The notes beneath the pieces were generated by a model. That model searched no databases. It had not been told where the DNA came from and was given only the letters and a program-made list of their open reading frames with translations. From the NCBI RefSeq assembly GCF_963675165.1, contig NC_087391.1:3181001-3245000 (forward strand): 64,000 nucleotides of DNA, read 5' to 3'. Shown piece after piece: positions 1-11,880 of the stretch. Origin of the DNA: Halichondria panicea. Its lineage: Eukaryota; Porifera; Demospongiae; Suberitida; Halichondriidae. Numbering within the stretch: position 1 is the first letter of the stretch; each line of letters opens with the position of its first letter. Made by a program: the position numbers and the translations under genes.

Positions 1-399
1 CAAGGGTACATCTCATACAAGGGTGACAAAAAATTATGAATCGTGCAACCTTAGATGTATAGGCTTGCAATGGTGATCCTACAACAAAATGGGAGTTCAT
101 AAAAAGATTCAACTTTGGGCACAAGTTACAATGCATATCACAGGCGAGCATAACACAACCAGCATAACACAACCAGCAAGCCTATTATGTTGGGAAGAAA
201 TTGAAAAGGTCAGAACATTATTATGCAATCAACCTCTGTACATGTACACAGTGAGCGTAATGAGTAGTGAGCCTGAGTGAGCCTGATTGAGTAGTGAGCC
301 TAATTGAATTGTAACCTGGGAAGCAAGCAGAAACTTCACACAAGCCTAGGCTGATAATGTAAATTGTTAGCACGGTATAAAGTATCATGCCACAGGCAC

Positions 400-890
400 A
401 CACAGCACGGGCAGGCACGCACACACACACACGCACACACACACACACACACGCACACACAGCACGGGCGGGCACGCACACACACACACGCACACACACA
501 CACACACACGCACACACACGTGGGCACCAATAGTGAATACACACACATGTGCACATGTGCACACTAATACACACACCACAGACACAAATACAAATACACA
601 CAAGCGCGCGTGTGTGCACGTGTGGCGTGCACACACACACGTACACCCGCGCGGGCACACATACACTCGCGTGGGAACACATATCGCGTGGGAACACATA
701 TACCGACACACACACGCACGCGCACATAAAGATACATAAAGATACCGCGCACATAAAGATACACACACAAGTGCACACACACACACACACACACACACCA
801 GCACACCACACACACACACACACGAACACGCACATAAAGATACCGCGCACATAAAGATACACACACACACACACACGAACACGCACCATC
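400..890. repeat. Compound CA/CG-rich microsatellite
   Basis: Alternating CA runs are interrupted by short GC words (GCACGGGC, CGCG) and by copies of CATAAAGATAC. Long open frames on both strands here (for example 221-988 minus) are low-complexity Cys/Val or His/Thr strings and are not genes. The alternating purine-pyrimidine run could form Z-DNA; that is inference. Confidence 0.9.
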
Positions 891-894
891 ATCT

Positions 895-1675
895 CAACCA
901 ATCTGTTGGCCCAAACTTTCCGATGTCCAGCATTCTCACAGCTGATAACAGAATACATTGTGGATGAGACCAACAGATAGCTAAGCAAATCATGATAACC
1001 CCTTTACATTGCAACACTGCTGAGCGTACATATATAGGCTTCTGTATTTTAAACTCGGGCTTCAACACACTGCTGGAGCAAGTATACTTTACAAGCTACG
1101 TAGGTCAGCGTATAGTATTATCAGCTAGCTAATAATCATACGCACACAAAGCTTACTTCTAAAATAATCTCTCGCTCAGCCACGCTCTGTCCTTGGCTGG
1201 TTGACTCTTAGACTGTTCAGATAGAAGTAGCTTGAAGAGAACTGTTACTGTTACTAAGGGGTGCATGTTTCTTTGCCACATTTCTTTGCCACATTGAAAC
1301 AAATAAATTGAATATCAAACACTGTACACTACACTCTAAAAACAGGCTCTAAACTAACTCAGCTACTACACAAGTATACTTTACACACTCATAAGCTATC
1401 TAGGCAAGTGCATAAGCATATTAAATCAGCTCAAAGGCTTATGAAAGCTTATACTAGCTACATAATGCTTGCTACATAATGCTTGCTATATACGCACACA
1501 AAGCTTACCTCTGAAGTGATCCCTTGCTCTGGCCCTTGGCTGGTTGACTGTTTCGTTGGAAACCAGGAGATCCTGACACAGTACCTACAGTAGACTACTT
1601 TGCTAAGAAGTTTAATAAAGAAAACTGTCACTGTTTCCAAGTTATGCATCTTTCTTTGCTAGACAGTCGACCAGC
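895..1675. repeat. Dispersed repeat, inverted relative to 32,030-32,560
   Basis: The segment contains two diverged internal copies of the same block (about 1,180-1,310 and 1,495-1,660), each with 'CTTGGCTGGTTGACT' followed by an 'AACTGTTACTGTT'-like stretch. The same blocks occur in reverse orientation at 32,030-32,560. I saw no coding potential and could not place the family. Confidence 0.6.
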
Positions 1676-1699
1676 AAATGGAATCGAGGGGTCCGACAC

Positions 1700-1875
1700 T
1701 ATGAAAATTTGTGTACAGGATTTTAAAATCTCGAGATTCGGGAGATTTTACAAGATTTTACGGATTTCAGAGATTTTGAAGATTTTAGAGATTTCAGAAG
1801 ATTTTGGAAGATTTCAATGATTTTAGAGATTTCAGAAGATTTTAGAAGATTTCAGAAGATTTCGAAATATTTCAG
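1700..1875. repeat. GATTTT-type subterminal tandem repeat
   Basis: The sequence is built of repeats around 'AGATTTTAGAGATTTCAGA'. A related run with the same orientation ('GAGATTTTAAGAGATTTTG') lies at 8,490-8,570 just inside the other end of the element. They could be subterminal transposase-binding arrays, although their same-strand orientation is unusual for that role. Confidence 0.75.
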
Positions 1876-2232
1876 AATATTTCAAGGACTGCAGGGGCCC
1901 ATAACAGCTCTATAAAGTCTATATGCAACACATTGTTCATGTTGTTCCAGGTTTATACTGTTCTTCTACCAGCTGTCCTTCTTATAAATTCCAGCTCTTC
2001 CAAATTCTCCTGCATGACGTGCAGTGGATCTATAGCTAGCTAGCTAGTTATTTGGGTTTCACTATAGCTATAGTGAATCTATAATTATAAGTCTATAGCT
2101 ATATAGTATAGGTATAGCTTTATAATTATATATATAAATTATTATGTATAATTATTATGAATTTAAAGTATATATAGGGGGCATTGTGAAATGAAAATGC
2201 ATTGCATTGTGAATTGTAAATATACATAAAAA

Positions 2233-4060
2233 TTATACTCCTCTACAATTGTTACAGATCCATTTATTGTTTTTCTTCACTTCGAAAGCATTGACACACT
2301 TGAAGTGAAACCAGCCTCCCAGTTTACACCCGCTGCTCTCACACTCAACCATTTTTGAGCCATTATCAGGCAGTCTACAATAGCAATACAATTGAATCTC
2401 CACTATTTCCTTTGTTATCGCTAATCTGGCTGTTCTTTGTGAGTTAGTCGGAAAGGGTAAAGGGTGTCATGGTTGCTTGGTCAATGCATTTCAAGAATGC
2501 TCTCTCATTGCATTTTGTTTGAAATTGCAGTAGCAGGGGTTTAGGCCATGTGCTAAATGCGTAATGAAAGCGATAGCAAACAATCCACAGTCTGAAGCGC
2601 CTGATTGTTGTGCCACATTTGCTACAGCGACGGAAGCGACGGAAAGTTGTTGCTCTGAGTCTCTTGTTCCATTTGCTAGAAACTTGGCCAAAAGTGTTTG
2701 AGTGTCCATGCTTATTCCCCTATACAACGAGTCGTATACACATGCAGTGGGAATCAAATGTGTGGTACTGCACTGAAGTGTAGACAGAGCTATCCAATGG
2801 TTGCTAGAAACGTGCAAAATTTGTAGAGACTCCTGTGAGAGAAGACTGATATATTGCGACTGTTGTAACACAGAGCACCGTAGGCCATGCAGATGAGTGA
2901 ATTGCAAGTATTGGGCACAATTTACATGATTGTCGTTCAACCAGGCATTACGGCTTTGCAGAATACTGTGGTACTGTGGTCTTGGTAGTAGAGATGAAAA
3001 TGATCAATTTTCTTCCAGATAGTTGACTCGGATGAATCACTTGAGTCTGAAATGATAGTAATATCAGAATTTGTGCTTGTGTCGATGGTTACTGTCGAAC
3101 TGTTTATAAAACATTCACATTCTTTGGTCAGAACTAGTTTGTGGTGCTCAGGACTGAATTGAAGCAGAGTGCTTGGTGCTTGTTGAATTGTGCTGACTGC
3201 TTCATCAATAAGAGTGCAAACATACGTTGTGGTTGGTACGTATGTGTGTGTGATAGCAGGATTGTCAAACAACTTAAACAATCTGGTTGAATCTTTTTAC
3301 ACCTCAAACCATGAACACAACACACCAACGCTTGGTGATATCTCTGCTGTCGACCCCTGTCGACCCCTTGTATTGCTGAATCTTTTTTTTCTTATGGTTT
3401 AGGGCAAACTGCAATATCTTTCCAATAGACCACTTATGCTCACCAGCCATGAACACACAAACATCCCCTACGTGCATAACATTGGAGGTAGTTGGCAATT
3501 GGCTGTTTGTTACTGGTGACTTAGTTACAATTGTACTGCTTAAAGAGAAAGGTTGGTTGGTCCGTACTCTAAACAACCGATCAGAAGACACCCTTTCACC
3601 TTCTTGGAACAATGATATATACACCAGGGTGCACTTCTACGAACGGTTTTCGAGAAAGCAGTGCAGGTTTTTTCGTGGGGGTTCTGAACACATGTCTGGA
3701 AATTCAGGTGCTTGTATTGGTCCGTATGTTGAGATGGTGTTAGAAGTTGAGGTTTTAGTGGTTTTAGTGAGATGTCTATGAAGGGTATCTAGCTTATCTT
3801 TCAAATCTGAAGTTATCAGTTGGTTCTTAGACAAATTTTCTACATCTTCCCTAACATGGCTGGAGTCAGTATCCAGACACATTTCTTGAATTAAGCTGGA
3901 TTCAGACCGTTTTTCCAATTCATCATCGGAGCTGTCCTCAGAGTCACCAAAGACGACGTCAATATCATCAATCACATCTGCCTGATCCTCCCACTGCTTA
4001 TGTTCAATCAACAGATCTGCCATTCCCAGTTTCTCAATTCTCCCACGTGCCAATATTTTT
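2233..4060 (-). pseudogene. C48 (Ulp1/SENP-like) cysteine protease with C-terminal PHD finger, frames broken by microduplications
   Basis: Reading leftward from about 4,060, the protein starts with an acidic region (SEDSSDDELEKRSESS). The middle contains MHVGDVCVFMAGEHKWSIGK and, after discounting a 10-bp duplication at 3,347-3,366, the motif VGVLCSWF. Next comes a papain-fold protease with His in SSNHWIAL, Asp in VYDSLYRG, Gln in VAQQSG and the nucleophile Cys in SDCGLFAIAF: the full C48 set. The C-terminal part is a PHD finger (CYC...CESSGC...FHFKC...ICNNC) ending at TAA 2,233-2,235, reached in frame only if a 7-bp duplication (2,452-2,465) is discounted. A TAA near 3,290, a small deletion near 2,945 and a 1-bp shift near 2,500 also break it. 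No in-frame ATG was seen, so an upstream exon is missing. It lies head-to-head with the HECT gene, only about 30 bp apart. Expected role: deSUMOylation-type proteolysis combined with chromatin reading. The family assignment is firm; function in this copy is doubtful. Confidence 0.8.
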
Positions 4061-4087
4061 GCTCTCTGAACAGCATCGGCAATGTCA

Positions 4088-5553
4088 GAGTCTCATGTCC
4101 TAATCCATCACCACCACCCTTTTCTCCTTTGACCCCGGTTGATGAAGGGTGAGTTGCCAAACATTTTTATTACCATCACATGACTGTACTTTGTTAATTT
4201 CAGTGGAGAACAAGAGCTGTCTGTATTATTGAATGAGCTATATGTTAAGAATCTGCCAGTAGACCGGCTACTATCAGTCAATTGTCAACGAATTGTTGTT
4301 CGTCGCAAACACCTTCTGTTCGATGCAATGAAATACTTAAAAGTGACGTTTGTTGGAGAGCCTGCAGTTGACGATGGAGGGCCTCTTCGAGAGTTCTTCC
4401 ATCTCCTTGTAAAGAATTTATCCGAAGAAAACAAGCTGTTGTGTGGGCCTTATGATTGTCGAACGCCACGGAAGAACATCGTCGAGTTCCAGAAGAACTC
4501 TTTCTTTCAACTTGGGAAAATGATAGCTATGTCTCTTGTACATGGAGGTCTCTTGTACATGGAGGACCAGCCCCACATTTCTTCTCTCCTGCTGTGGCTG
4601 ACTTCATCTGTTATGGGATGTTCAAAGTTTACGCTTCCATTTCATTGTTATAATTATGCAATGCACCTATCAAATTTGGCCGTGAGCATTAATTAGGAAT
4701 GTTAATGTGTCATTGCCTAAATCTGAGCAGCTTATGTAATTAGTGGTTGTGGGGTTATTTAAATTCTGAACTTTAATGATGTTGAGTCATTGCACTTTAT
4801 AATTATTATAGCTGCAGAATTGTGCAACTGTGGACGAAGTGAGAGAGCTTCTGGATAGTGACAAGATGGGGTTTCGTTTTTCAATTGGTGTCTCTATCAA
4901 TTGGTGTCTCTATGCCAAGCTCATTGGTCCACTTCAACGATCGAGAGGCTATTATACGATCAGTGGCCACTCACTACTCTGTGCTGTCCGTGAAGGCAGA
5001 GCTTGACCAATTTCTCGATTGCTTCAAAGCTATGGGTGTTCTAGATCTATTTAGATCAAGACCGAACCAAATGAGACCTCTGTTGATTTCCGAGCCACAT
5101 GTCGATCTCACATCGGATTACATGATCTATTTGTTCAAGACTTGTCTCTCTCCATTGGGGAGTAATCAGAGAGAAGCTGAGGATGCTAGCATCTTGAAAT
5201 GGATCAACTATATTCAGATGATCGAAGGTTAGAATGAAAACAATAATAATTATGTTCCAATTTCATTTGTACTCTACAGATAATAATGGCAAAGTACAAG
5301 GTGAATCTCCCGATGGAGAACAGAGCCAATTTCTCGTGTCCTATGAAGTCGTTTGCCACAGGGTGTACCACCAGCTGGTTTCAGGATAGAGCCCTCTCTA
5401 AGATTCCAGTCATCAAGCCCCTATCCTACAGTCAACACCTGTACCAACACTATCCACCTTCCATTAACAAATCGTGGTTCCGATTCTTTCAATGTCTTTG
5501 CATATTGCATGTCCTCTGGCATCCTCAATAGTGCTGGATTTGGAAAAGTTTAA
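4088..5553 (+). pseudogene. HECT-type E3 ubiquitin ligase, copy A
   Basis: Four exons can be read: about 4,088-4,148, 4,204-4,627, 4,818-5,227 and 5,280-5,553, with GT-AG introns. The N-lobe contains VTFVGEPAVDDGGPLREFF, a HECT signature, and the next exon contains VKAELDQFLDCFKAMG. The C-lobe has VPPAGF, the catalytic-Cys motif TVNTCTNT, and ends SAGFGKV. Three breaks are visible: a 17-bp tandem duplication at 4,531-4,564, a 16-bp duplication at 4,881-4,912, and a shift near 5,362 where about 8 bp are missing relative to copy B. Discounting the two duplications rejoins MSLVHGG to PAPHFFSPAV and FRFSIG to VSMPSS. No UBZ or UIM exon was found upstream, where the antisense C48 gene lies. It is tail-to-tail with integrase copy A, 120 bp apart. 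Family is certain; activity is doubtful. Confidence 0.85.
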
Positions 5554-5672
5554 TACCAAGACACTGACATTGTTTATTACGATATCTCTATAATATATAT
5601 TTTTCCATGCAAATTCATGATTATTCACAATAATTATTGGAAGTTAATTAAGTTTCATGACCACAAAACTGA

Positions 5673-6860
5673 CTAAAAATGACAACTAGCACAAGTGTTT
5701 GATAAATGTTGCCCTACTTTACTACAAACTTCTCGGTATATATCACATCCAAAATCAGTGCTTTCTCTTAAGCAATCAATAGTTCGTACAATCCGTTTAA
5801 GGTGTGAGCAAGGGATGAATGACAACCGTGGCACACGTACATGGTCACGTGGTGGGTGACTGCACACTCAGACGTACCGGTGTTATGAATCATGTTCTGC
5901 TCGAGTGCACCTTGAATAAATAACTGGTTTGGAGTCATGTTTCGAGCACTTGCAACGGGATGGTTGTTCCAGCTTTCTACAAAACAATCTAGGGATTTAT
6001 TAATGCGTTTAAGGTACACAAAGCGCAGACAGTACAGGTTGATTTCATTCAGGCAATCTATATAGTACATTCTATATAGTACATTCTCGTCTTCCAGTTT
6101 ATAGAAGATGTGGTAAAAAATAGACGCAACACAACGGAAAACATCTCGCCATAATCTTTCAATGCGCTGGTTGTGTGTTGACGAACCAGTAATGATTGAA
6201 GATGAATCACAATGTTGTTCTACCATATAGCGCCAAACATCTACGTTTTCTCCACCCAAGTCTGATCTTATCCTAGTTGGCAATCCATGTCTTTCTACAG
6301 CATCTCGAAAGGCACCCAATACAGTTTCCGCACGGTTATTGTCACTGCAACGTAGAAACACCACAGTACGTGAGTAACCATCGATCCCACCGTCGATCCC
6401 ACCGTGAGTTACCAACCCCCACCTGATCAATTTATGGTGTCCATCAACATGCCAGACTGTGTTGGGCCCATCTGCATGATACACCCGGCATCTTATTGTA
6501 ATGCTCCTTCTAATTGGCTGTATTAATAGGGTCAACTCGATGAATCGATCCTCGTAACCGTGCTCTTTGTACAATTACCTCGTCTGGCAAGGTTACATCC
6601 GTTCCCCGTCGTTTGGATGAGCCTGTTTAATATTTTCAATGGATTCATCCAATTGTTCATCAGTAATGTCACTGTAAGAAACATGGTTCGGAACACCCTC
6701 CTCATTCAGTCTCCTATACAGAGTTGAGCGACTTATTTGCAGTAATTGTGCAATCTTGGTCCAGGTGAAACTCATTCCCCTTAAAAATTCCACATCATCC
6801 AAATTCCACATCATCCATGTTCAATGGGATTGACGGGCGACCAGCAGACCTGGATAAAAT
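5673..6860 (-). pseudogene. Integrase-type (rve, DDE) transposase, copy A
   Basis: Reading leftward: an acceptor near 6,855, a GRPSIPLN segment, a helix-turn-helix (WTKIAQLLQISRSTLYRRL), a linker, then the RNase H-like core. The first Asp is in VWHVDGHHKL, the second in RSDLGGENV, and the Glu in HNQRIERLW, 33 residues after the second Asp. The C-terminus reads DFGCDIYREV and stops near 5,673. Damage seen: a 16-bp duplication near 6,790-6,820, a frame change near 6,525, an in-frame 12-bp duplication giving GGIDGGIDG where copy B has GGIDG, and a shift near 5,845. Expected role: cutting and joining of the transposon ends. Upstream exons, if any, lie beyond the MITE at 6,915. It closely parallels the integrase at 21,019-22,866. 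Confidence 0.85.
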
Positions 6861-6914
6861 AAACCTGGATAAAATAAACATTATTAATTGTAACTTAACA
6901 TCTTATGACATTTA

Positions 6915-7539
6915 GACTGGAAACCATTCTTGGGGAGAGAGTTGTTGTCCCGTTGGAATGCAAAATGCAATTAGAACAAACCACAAAATGCGTAGGCGTG
7001 GGTGATATTACTTAACAGACCGCTAGTGATGTACGTATACTGAAGACCGATAATATTTTGCGCAGTAATATACTTAATACATGGACGGTGGCACATAAGT
7101 ATAAATATTTGTGACGTATTCTTGTGGGAGTGTGGTTTCGTCTAAATGACGATAAGATATGCAAAAGTAGTTTGGAAGCCCCTTAATGGTCTCATAATTC
7201 AGAGTTCATATTTACAAGCCTTGCTGTTAGACGCTGTTAGACTGGACACCACTCCCCTTCACTGCGCTCTGGGGACTGGCAAGCTGCCGTGTTTGAGTTG
7301 TCCCCCCAGTGCGTGAAGAATCTCACGCTCCCACAAGGATGCAAACGTCACAAATACTCATGTGCCAACCACCACCGCCCACAATATTATTGGCCTCGAG
7401 TATAAGTACATCACTGGCGGTCTGTTCTCGAGGCTGAAGCAATATCACCCACGCATTACGCCTTTTATGGTTTGTTCTAAAACAACTCTAACACATACAG
7501 TCACATACAGAGCGTAGTGAAGGGGGTGGTTTTCCAGTC
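6915..7539. mobile_element. Foldback MITE with TA duplication
   Basis: The ends GACTGGAAACCA and TGGTTTTCCAGTC are inverted and flanked by TA on both sides. About 220 bp of each arm (6,915-7,140 and 7,320-7,539) pair imperfectly, including TTAGAACAAACCA-like and GTGGGTGATATT blocks. A third partial copy of the terminus starts at 7,243. It is inserted upstream of the integrase inside the 6.9-kb element. A Tc1/mariner-type MITE is the likeliest class. Confidence 0.6.
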
Positions 7540-7860
7540 TACCATACCTTGCTGTCACTACTTGCTCACAGATAAATGATAAATGCATGTAGTCTGGCCA
7601 CACCCTTCCCAATAGTACAGTCAGTCATATAATTTACCTTTCTTCAAATTTACCTTTCTTCATCAGAATCCTCACTATGACAGTGTGGAGTTACTCCTTC
7701 TTCCGACAAAGCAGTCATTATCGCCTCGTAAAAAGTTTGTTCCAGCTCCTCTTCAGACATAGATGTCGTTGCCATTGTTTAACAATAAAATTATCAGCCC
7801 ATGTGGAGTTATGGTCGTCAAAGATACAAGTAAACTTCAATCTAGTAAGGTCGAAGTTGT

Positions 7861-8290
7861 GCTTTTTACTAAACATCACTGTGTAAACATCACTTTTTAG
7901 TAAATATCACTGCTTTTTACTAAACATCACTGCTTTTTAGTAAATATCACTGCTTTTTACTAAACATCACTGCTTTTTAGTAAATATCACTGCTTTTTAA
8001 CTAAACATCACTGCTTTTTAGTAAATATCACTGCTTTTTACTAAACATCACTGCTTTTTAGTAAACATCACTGCTTTTTACTAAATATCACTGCTTTTTA
8101 CTAAATATCACTTGTAAACATCATTTTTACTAATATCACTGCTTTTTAGTAAACATCACTGCTTTTTACTAAATATCACTGCAATATCACTGCTTTTTAG
8201 TAAACATCACTGCTTTTTACTAAATATCACTGCTTTTTACTAAATATCACTGCTTTTTAGTAAACATCACTGCTTTTTACTAAAATTAAT
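7861..8290. repeat. Minisatellite, about 20-bp unit
   Basis: Roughly twenty copies of 'TAAATATCACTGCTTTTTAC' alternate with a variant reading TAAACATCAC. There is no open reading frame. It could be part of the subterminal array of the 6.9-kb element. Confidence 0.9.
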
Positions 8291-8941
8291 ATCACTGCAG
8301 TGCAATGCACTGCTTTTATAACACTGATGTTTAGTAAATATCCGTGGCTCGAGGAATAGCGCCTTCTCGTGGACAATGTTCCTTAAAAAAGGATTTTGAT
8401 ACAAACGGCACTCCATACTCGAGACCATTGCAGCTGAATGCTGTAACGTAAGCAAGATTTACGGAGATGGAAACATAGATTACGGATTATAGGGAGAGAT
8501 TTTAAGAGATTTTGCGAGATTTTAAGATTTTAAGGAGATTTTGCCCACAGGCGTACAAGATTTTAAGGAGTGGCGGACCCCTCGAAATGGAATAATTGCG
8601 AGGTTTTTATTTTCCAATTTTCCAGCAAATGGGCGTGTCCGGAAACAAGGTGCCATGAGGAATGGTGATTAATGGTGATTAACAGGGGGTTTCCATATGC
8701 TGACTTGGCACTTTCGATTTATGATCGCCCTCTATATATTTTCTTGTGCTCCTAATCAGGAGCACAAGCTAAGAGGCCCTCTGGAGTGCACAGAATTTAT
8801 TGTATGTAAGCCAATCCTATTAAATACATCATACATCATGGCTGAGTTAGTGGTTCATAATAATATTATGGTTTCAGTGTTGATCATCTTGCATGTTGCA
8901 ACATTTGCTCTTTCATTGATCATACCACAGTCATGGTACAG

Positions 8942-9871
8942 CAGGGGCGATCCTAGGATTCAGTAAATGGGGGTGCTCATTGCGCGCAAAGCGCGCTGCA
9001 AAAATTAGACCACGCCCACTTCCGGGGTCACGCCCCTTTTGTCGGCAACGCCCACTGTTTTCTAGATGGTGCACAGCCGGCCACAGTACTGACAGTATTT
9101 TACAGTGCCATCATTACAGTGCCATCAGCAAGTCAAGAATGTTTACGACCAGAAGCTCAATTCGCCTGGGATGGCAAACTCTAGCCAACTCTTCTTAAGG
9201 TATGTCAAATGTCAATGCAATCATGCCTAGTCTCTGTGTAAATGTAGAAGTTAAGTGATGATAAACGTTTGTTCCTTTGCTTGATCTGACGACAGTCTTG
9301 ATTCTTTTCTTTTCAGGCCACTAAAAGATTGATCAGCTTACCAGGAGGTGACAGGCAGCGTACAAAGTATGACCACCAGTACGTACCTTGATGTTGAGGA
9401 AAAGAGACTTTGTAGTTTACATTGCAAACATTGATTATTATTATAATTTATTGTACATACATAATTATAGGCTTAATTATAATTATAATTATACTATACA
9501 TTCATGTACCTGGATCCAAGAACCTTGTTGTGCTGCATGTTGTGAGGCAAGCTCAAGTGTTTGATACAGCAAACCACTTCCTGCTGCCTAGCCTTATTAT
9601 TGAGCCCCTCCCCACTCTTTATTAGTTCCCATGGATATCCCAGTAACGATCGAAGAAAAGTAAGTTTTTTAGGCTAGCTAGCTAGATTAAAGTTATTGTA
9701 ACTATCACTATTAAGCTGTAGATAGCTGCAGTAAGTGTAGCTTCCTTCTAGCCAGCCAGTGATGGTTGAACTATCTACTTGAGCTTCTCTGAGTCTGGAT
9801 AGGGTGCTGGAGCACCAGAGCCTGGATGGGGGTGCTGGAGCACCCTAAGCACCACCCTGTGTACGCCCCTG
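8942..9871. mobile_element. hAT-like non-autonomous element, 5-bp duplication
   Basis: The termini are CAGGGGCG at 8,942 and CGCCCCTG ending at 9,871, flanked by TACAG on both sides (8,937-8,941 and 9,872-9,876). CAGGGGCG-type ends with a 5-bp duplication fit hAT elements of the 5-bp class; the class is from recall. The 930-bp interior shows possible splice signals near 9,200 and 9,317 but no recognisable transposase. Confidence 0.6.
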
Positions 9872-9876
9872 TACAG

Positions 9877-10990
9877 AGACTATTAATGCACATTTGATGT
9901 AAACTTGTAACAGAAATTATGTTCAGGGAAGTGAAGTGAAGTGAAAAGTTATCATGTATAGTGAGTTATCATGTATAGTGAGGCTGCGAAACAGGGAAAT
10001 CTAACGTACGGAGTGAGACATGTGGATCATGTTCAAAGTCGCTCTTCATACTGAAGAAGAAATGCCAGCTCAGAAGAAATGCCAGCTCAGCCAGAAGAAT
10101 CACCAAGAAGAACCAGCTCAACCAGAAGATTATTTTGGGTGTACTCTGCTGGAATAGATTCTGTTCAGCTTTAAAGCTTATGATGAGCAAAGTTGTAATG
10201 AGACCACAGAACTAGTCCAAATGATCGCTTGGGGAACAAAAAATGGTTAGCTGGATGGTGAGCTTGGTCTGGAAGAGATTCATAGCATGTAGACTAATAG
10301 TCTTGATCACTTATAGTTCTAGCATGCTTGCATGTTTTGCACTGCAGAAGAAGTTCACCGTGTTTACTGCAGTGACGACCATTGCCTATTCAATTGCCTA
10401 TTCACCTCGGAAAAAGTGGTCAGGTTTCAACCTGACTAACGGCTACGGCCCTGAGTAGGTAGAAGTGGCACTATTAGTATTGAAAACACACACTACACAC
10501 TACTGCACTGTCAATCAATCCTATGTACAACATTATTGCACAAATTTTGTCTCGTGTTCTATTTCTATTTCTGCAAGAAATGGACTGCTGTCTAAATGTG
10601 TGATATTATACTCTATGAATATTCACATGCATTAATATTAATATTTGAAGAATTGCACTATTTTCATATTTCACCGCGTTTCGTCTGACTGACTAAGTAA
10701 GTTAGTAATTGATACAGCTGACTACAAACCTGACTACAAACCGGGCGTTTTTCTCAGCCCGCTTCCAAGACGCAGGTGACTTCTCATGCTTCACTTCTCT
10801 TGCCCATTCACTTCACTTCTCTTGCCTACGCAATTCCGCCATCTTTATTATTACAACAATGTATTGCTCAGTTCATTTTACGCCGTGAGCTAAAAACTTA
10901 CTCCAACGTACTCTTTGACTGTCAAAGATAAGCTCAGTACCAACAGCTATAATCCCGATTCTCTTGTTGAAAGTGCTAGACTAATCTTAC
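9877..10990. other. Intergenic, nothing recognised
   Basis: AT-rich sequence with several exact short tandem duplications (for example AGTTATCATGTATAGTG at about 9,948-9,985 and AGAAATGCCAGCTC at about 10,056-10,085). The open frames are short and match nothing I know. Confidence 0.5.
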
Positions 10991-10993
10991 GTT

Positions 10994-11880
10994 GTGCATT
11001 TTAGACTCATGCCATTCAAAGTAAGGTTGTATTATGTCAATAAGACCCGCACCCAATCCCTATCTAACCAATATTACCGTCAAACAAAACTTAGAAATCG
11101 CACTCTGTTGAGAAGAAATCCGTCAAAAGTCAAGATTGATTCGTATCTGACCATCGGTCTCAATATGCCCCAGATTCCACGAGGAAGGCTAGCTCCAGCC
11201 TCCTCACAGAAGGCTATGAAAAATTTGAACACATGTTGAAAAATATAGGGTTTCGAATCCAGAGAGGTTTCACGCCACTATTTAAAAAACACTCTGCGTA
11301 GTAGAGCTCTCTCACGGACCTCTATTGCGCGTAGTTACATGAATCAGCTTCGACGTTTCCGCAAAAAGTGTTTGCTGACGTCGAAAGCGTCACACAAACG
11401 GCACTAAGTGACGACTGGCAGCAAGCATACATGCAGCGTGTTTGCGTGCTTTGGCTAGCATTCCAGTTTGGAATACTTCTTCAAGGATGCAATTTGTTTA
11501 CTTTTTACGAAAGTGTCCTGACTTGCTCGCAGAAGCTGGCGTCAAGAGAGATGTCATGGACGCACCCCTGACGTCGGCATACAGATTCTAGAGAGCCTTA
11601 CTTTTACGAAGCTGGGTACACCCAACGACCACCTACGTACACTAGTGGCATACCCAGCATCGATGCGTGCGTGCTCTCAGACCACAAACCTGTTGTAGCA
11701 AAAACAGCCTAAAGATGGGAAAAAGAAAACACCAAAACCCTGTACGGCCAGATGTAGGCAGGTTGAAACCATTGTAAACTTGCACGACATGTTTAGCGAG
11801 GATGTTCAAGTTCTCCGAGACCGCATGTCCGTATGTGCAAACACACATACAGAAGTCCCATTCAACCAAGAGAGGAGTAA
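10994..11880 (+). other. Possible decayed coding sequence, unrecognised
   Basis: This stretch is richer in GC than its surroundings. It holds consecutive plus-strand open pieces in different frames: a basic 81-residue piece (starts MHFRLMPFKVRLYYVNK), a basic piece near 11,260-11,405 and an unrelated-looking piece at 11,368-11,571. Frame changes between pieces suggest a decayed gene, perhaps transposon-derived. I recognise no domain. Confidence 0.25.

Larger units (their letters stand above)
1685..8584. mobile_element. 6.9-kb DNA transposon with C48 protease, HECT ligase and integrase genes
   Basis: The ends are inverted: CGAGGGGTCCGACACT at 1,685 and the reverse complement CGAGGGGTCCGCCACT at 8,584, matching at 15 of 16 bases. 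The 9-bp direct repeat AAATGGAAT abuts both ends (1,676-1,684 and 8,585-8,593) and is read as the target-site duplication. Inside are a C48-PHD gene (minus), a HECT gene (plus), an integrase-type transposase (minus), a foldback MITE at 6,915-7,539 and a minisatellite. A 9-bp duplication is typical of Mutator-like elements, and Ulp1 proteases are known Mutator cargo, but no Mutator transposase was recognised; the only transposase seen is the integrase type. An alternative is one element nested in another, although I found no second pair of ends. Confidence 0.65.

Noticed and set aside
221..988. Long open frames over the CA repeat
   Set aside because: Cys/Val and His/Thr strings produced by the microsatellite; open in several frames at once.
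4650..4680. TGCACCTATCAA match suggesting another 53,004-type MITE
   Set aside because: Only 12 bases match; no second end and no TTA duplication.
7861..8290. CRISPR-like array (also 35,520-35,790)
   Set aside because: Head-to-tail units without unique spacers, in a eukaryotic genome; ordinary minisatellites.
1685..8584. Maverick/Polinton virus-like element, suggested by integrase plus cysteine protease
   Set aside because: No DNA polymerase B, packaging ATPase or capsid genes, element too short, target duplication 9 bp instead of 6, and the protease is Ulp1-PHD rather than the adenoviral type.
11240..11265. tRNA B-box-like GGTTTCGAATCC
   Set aside because: No A-box or cloverleaf could be drawn upstream.
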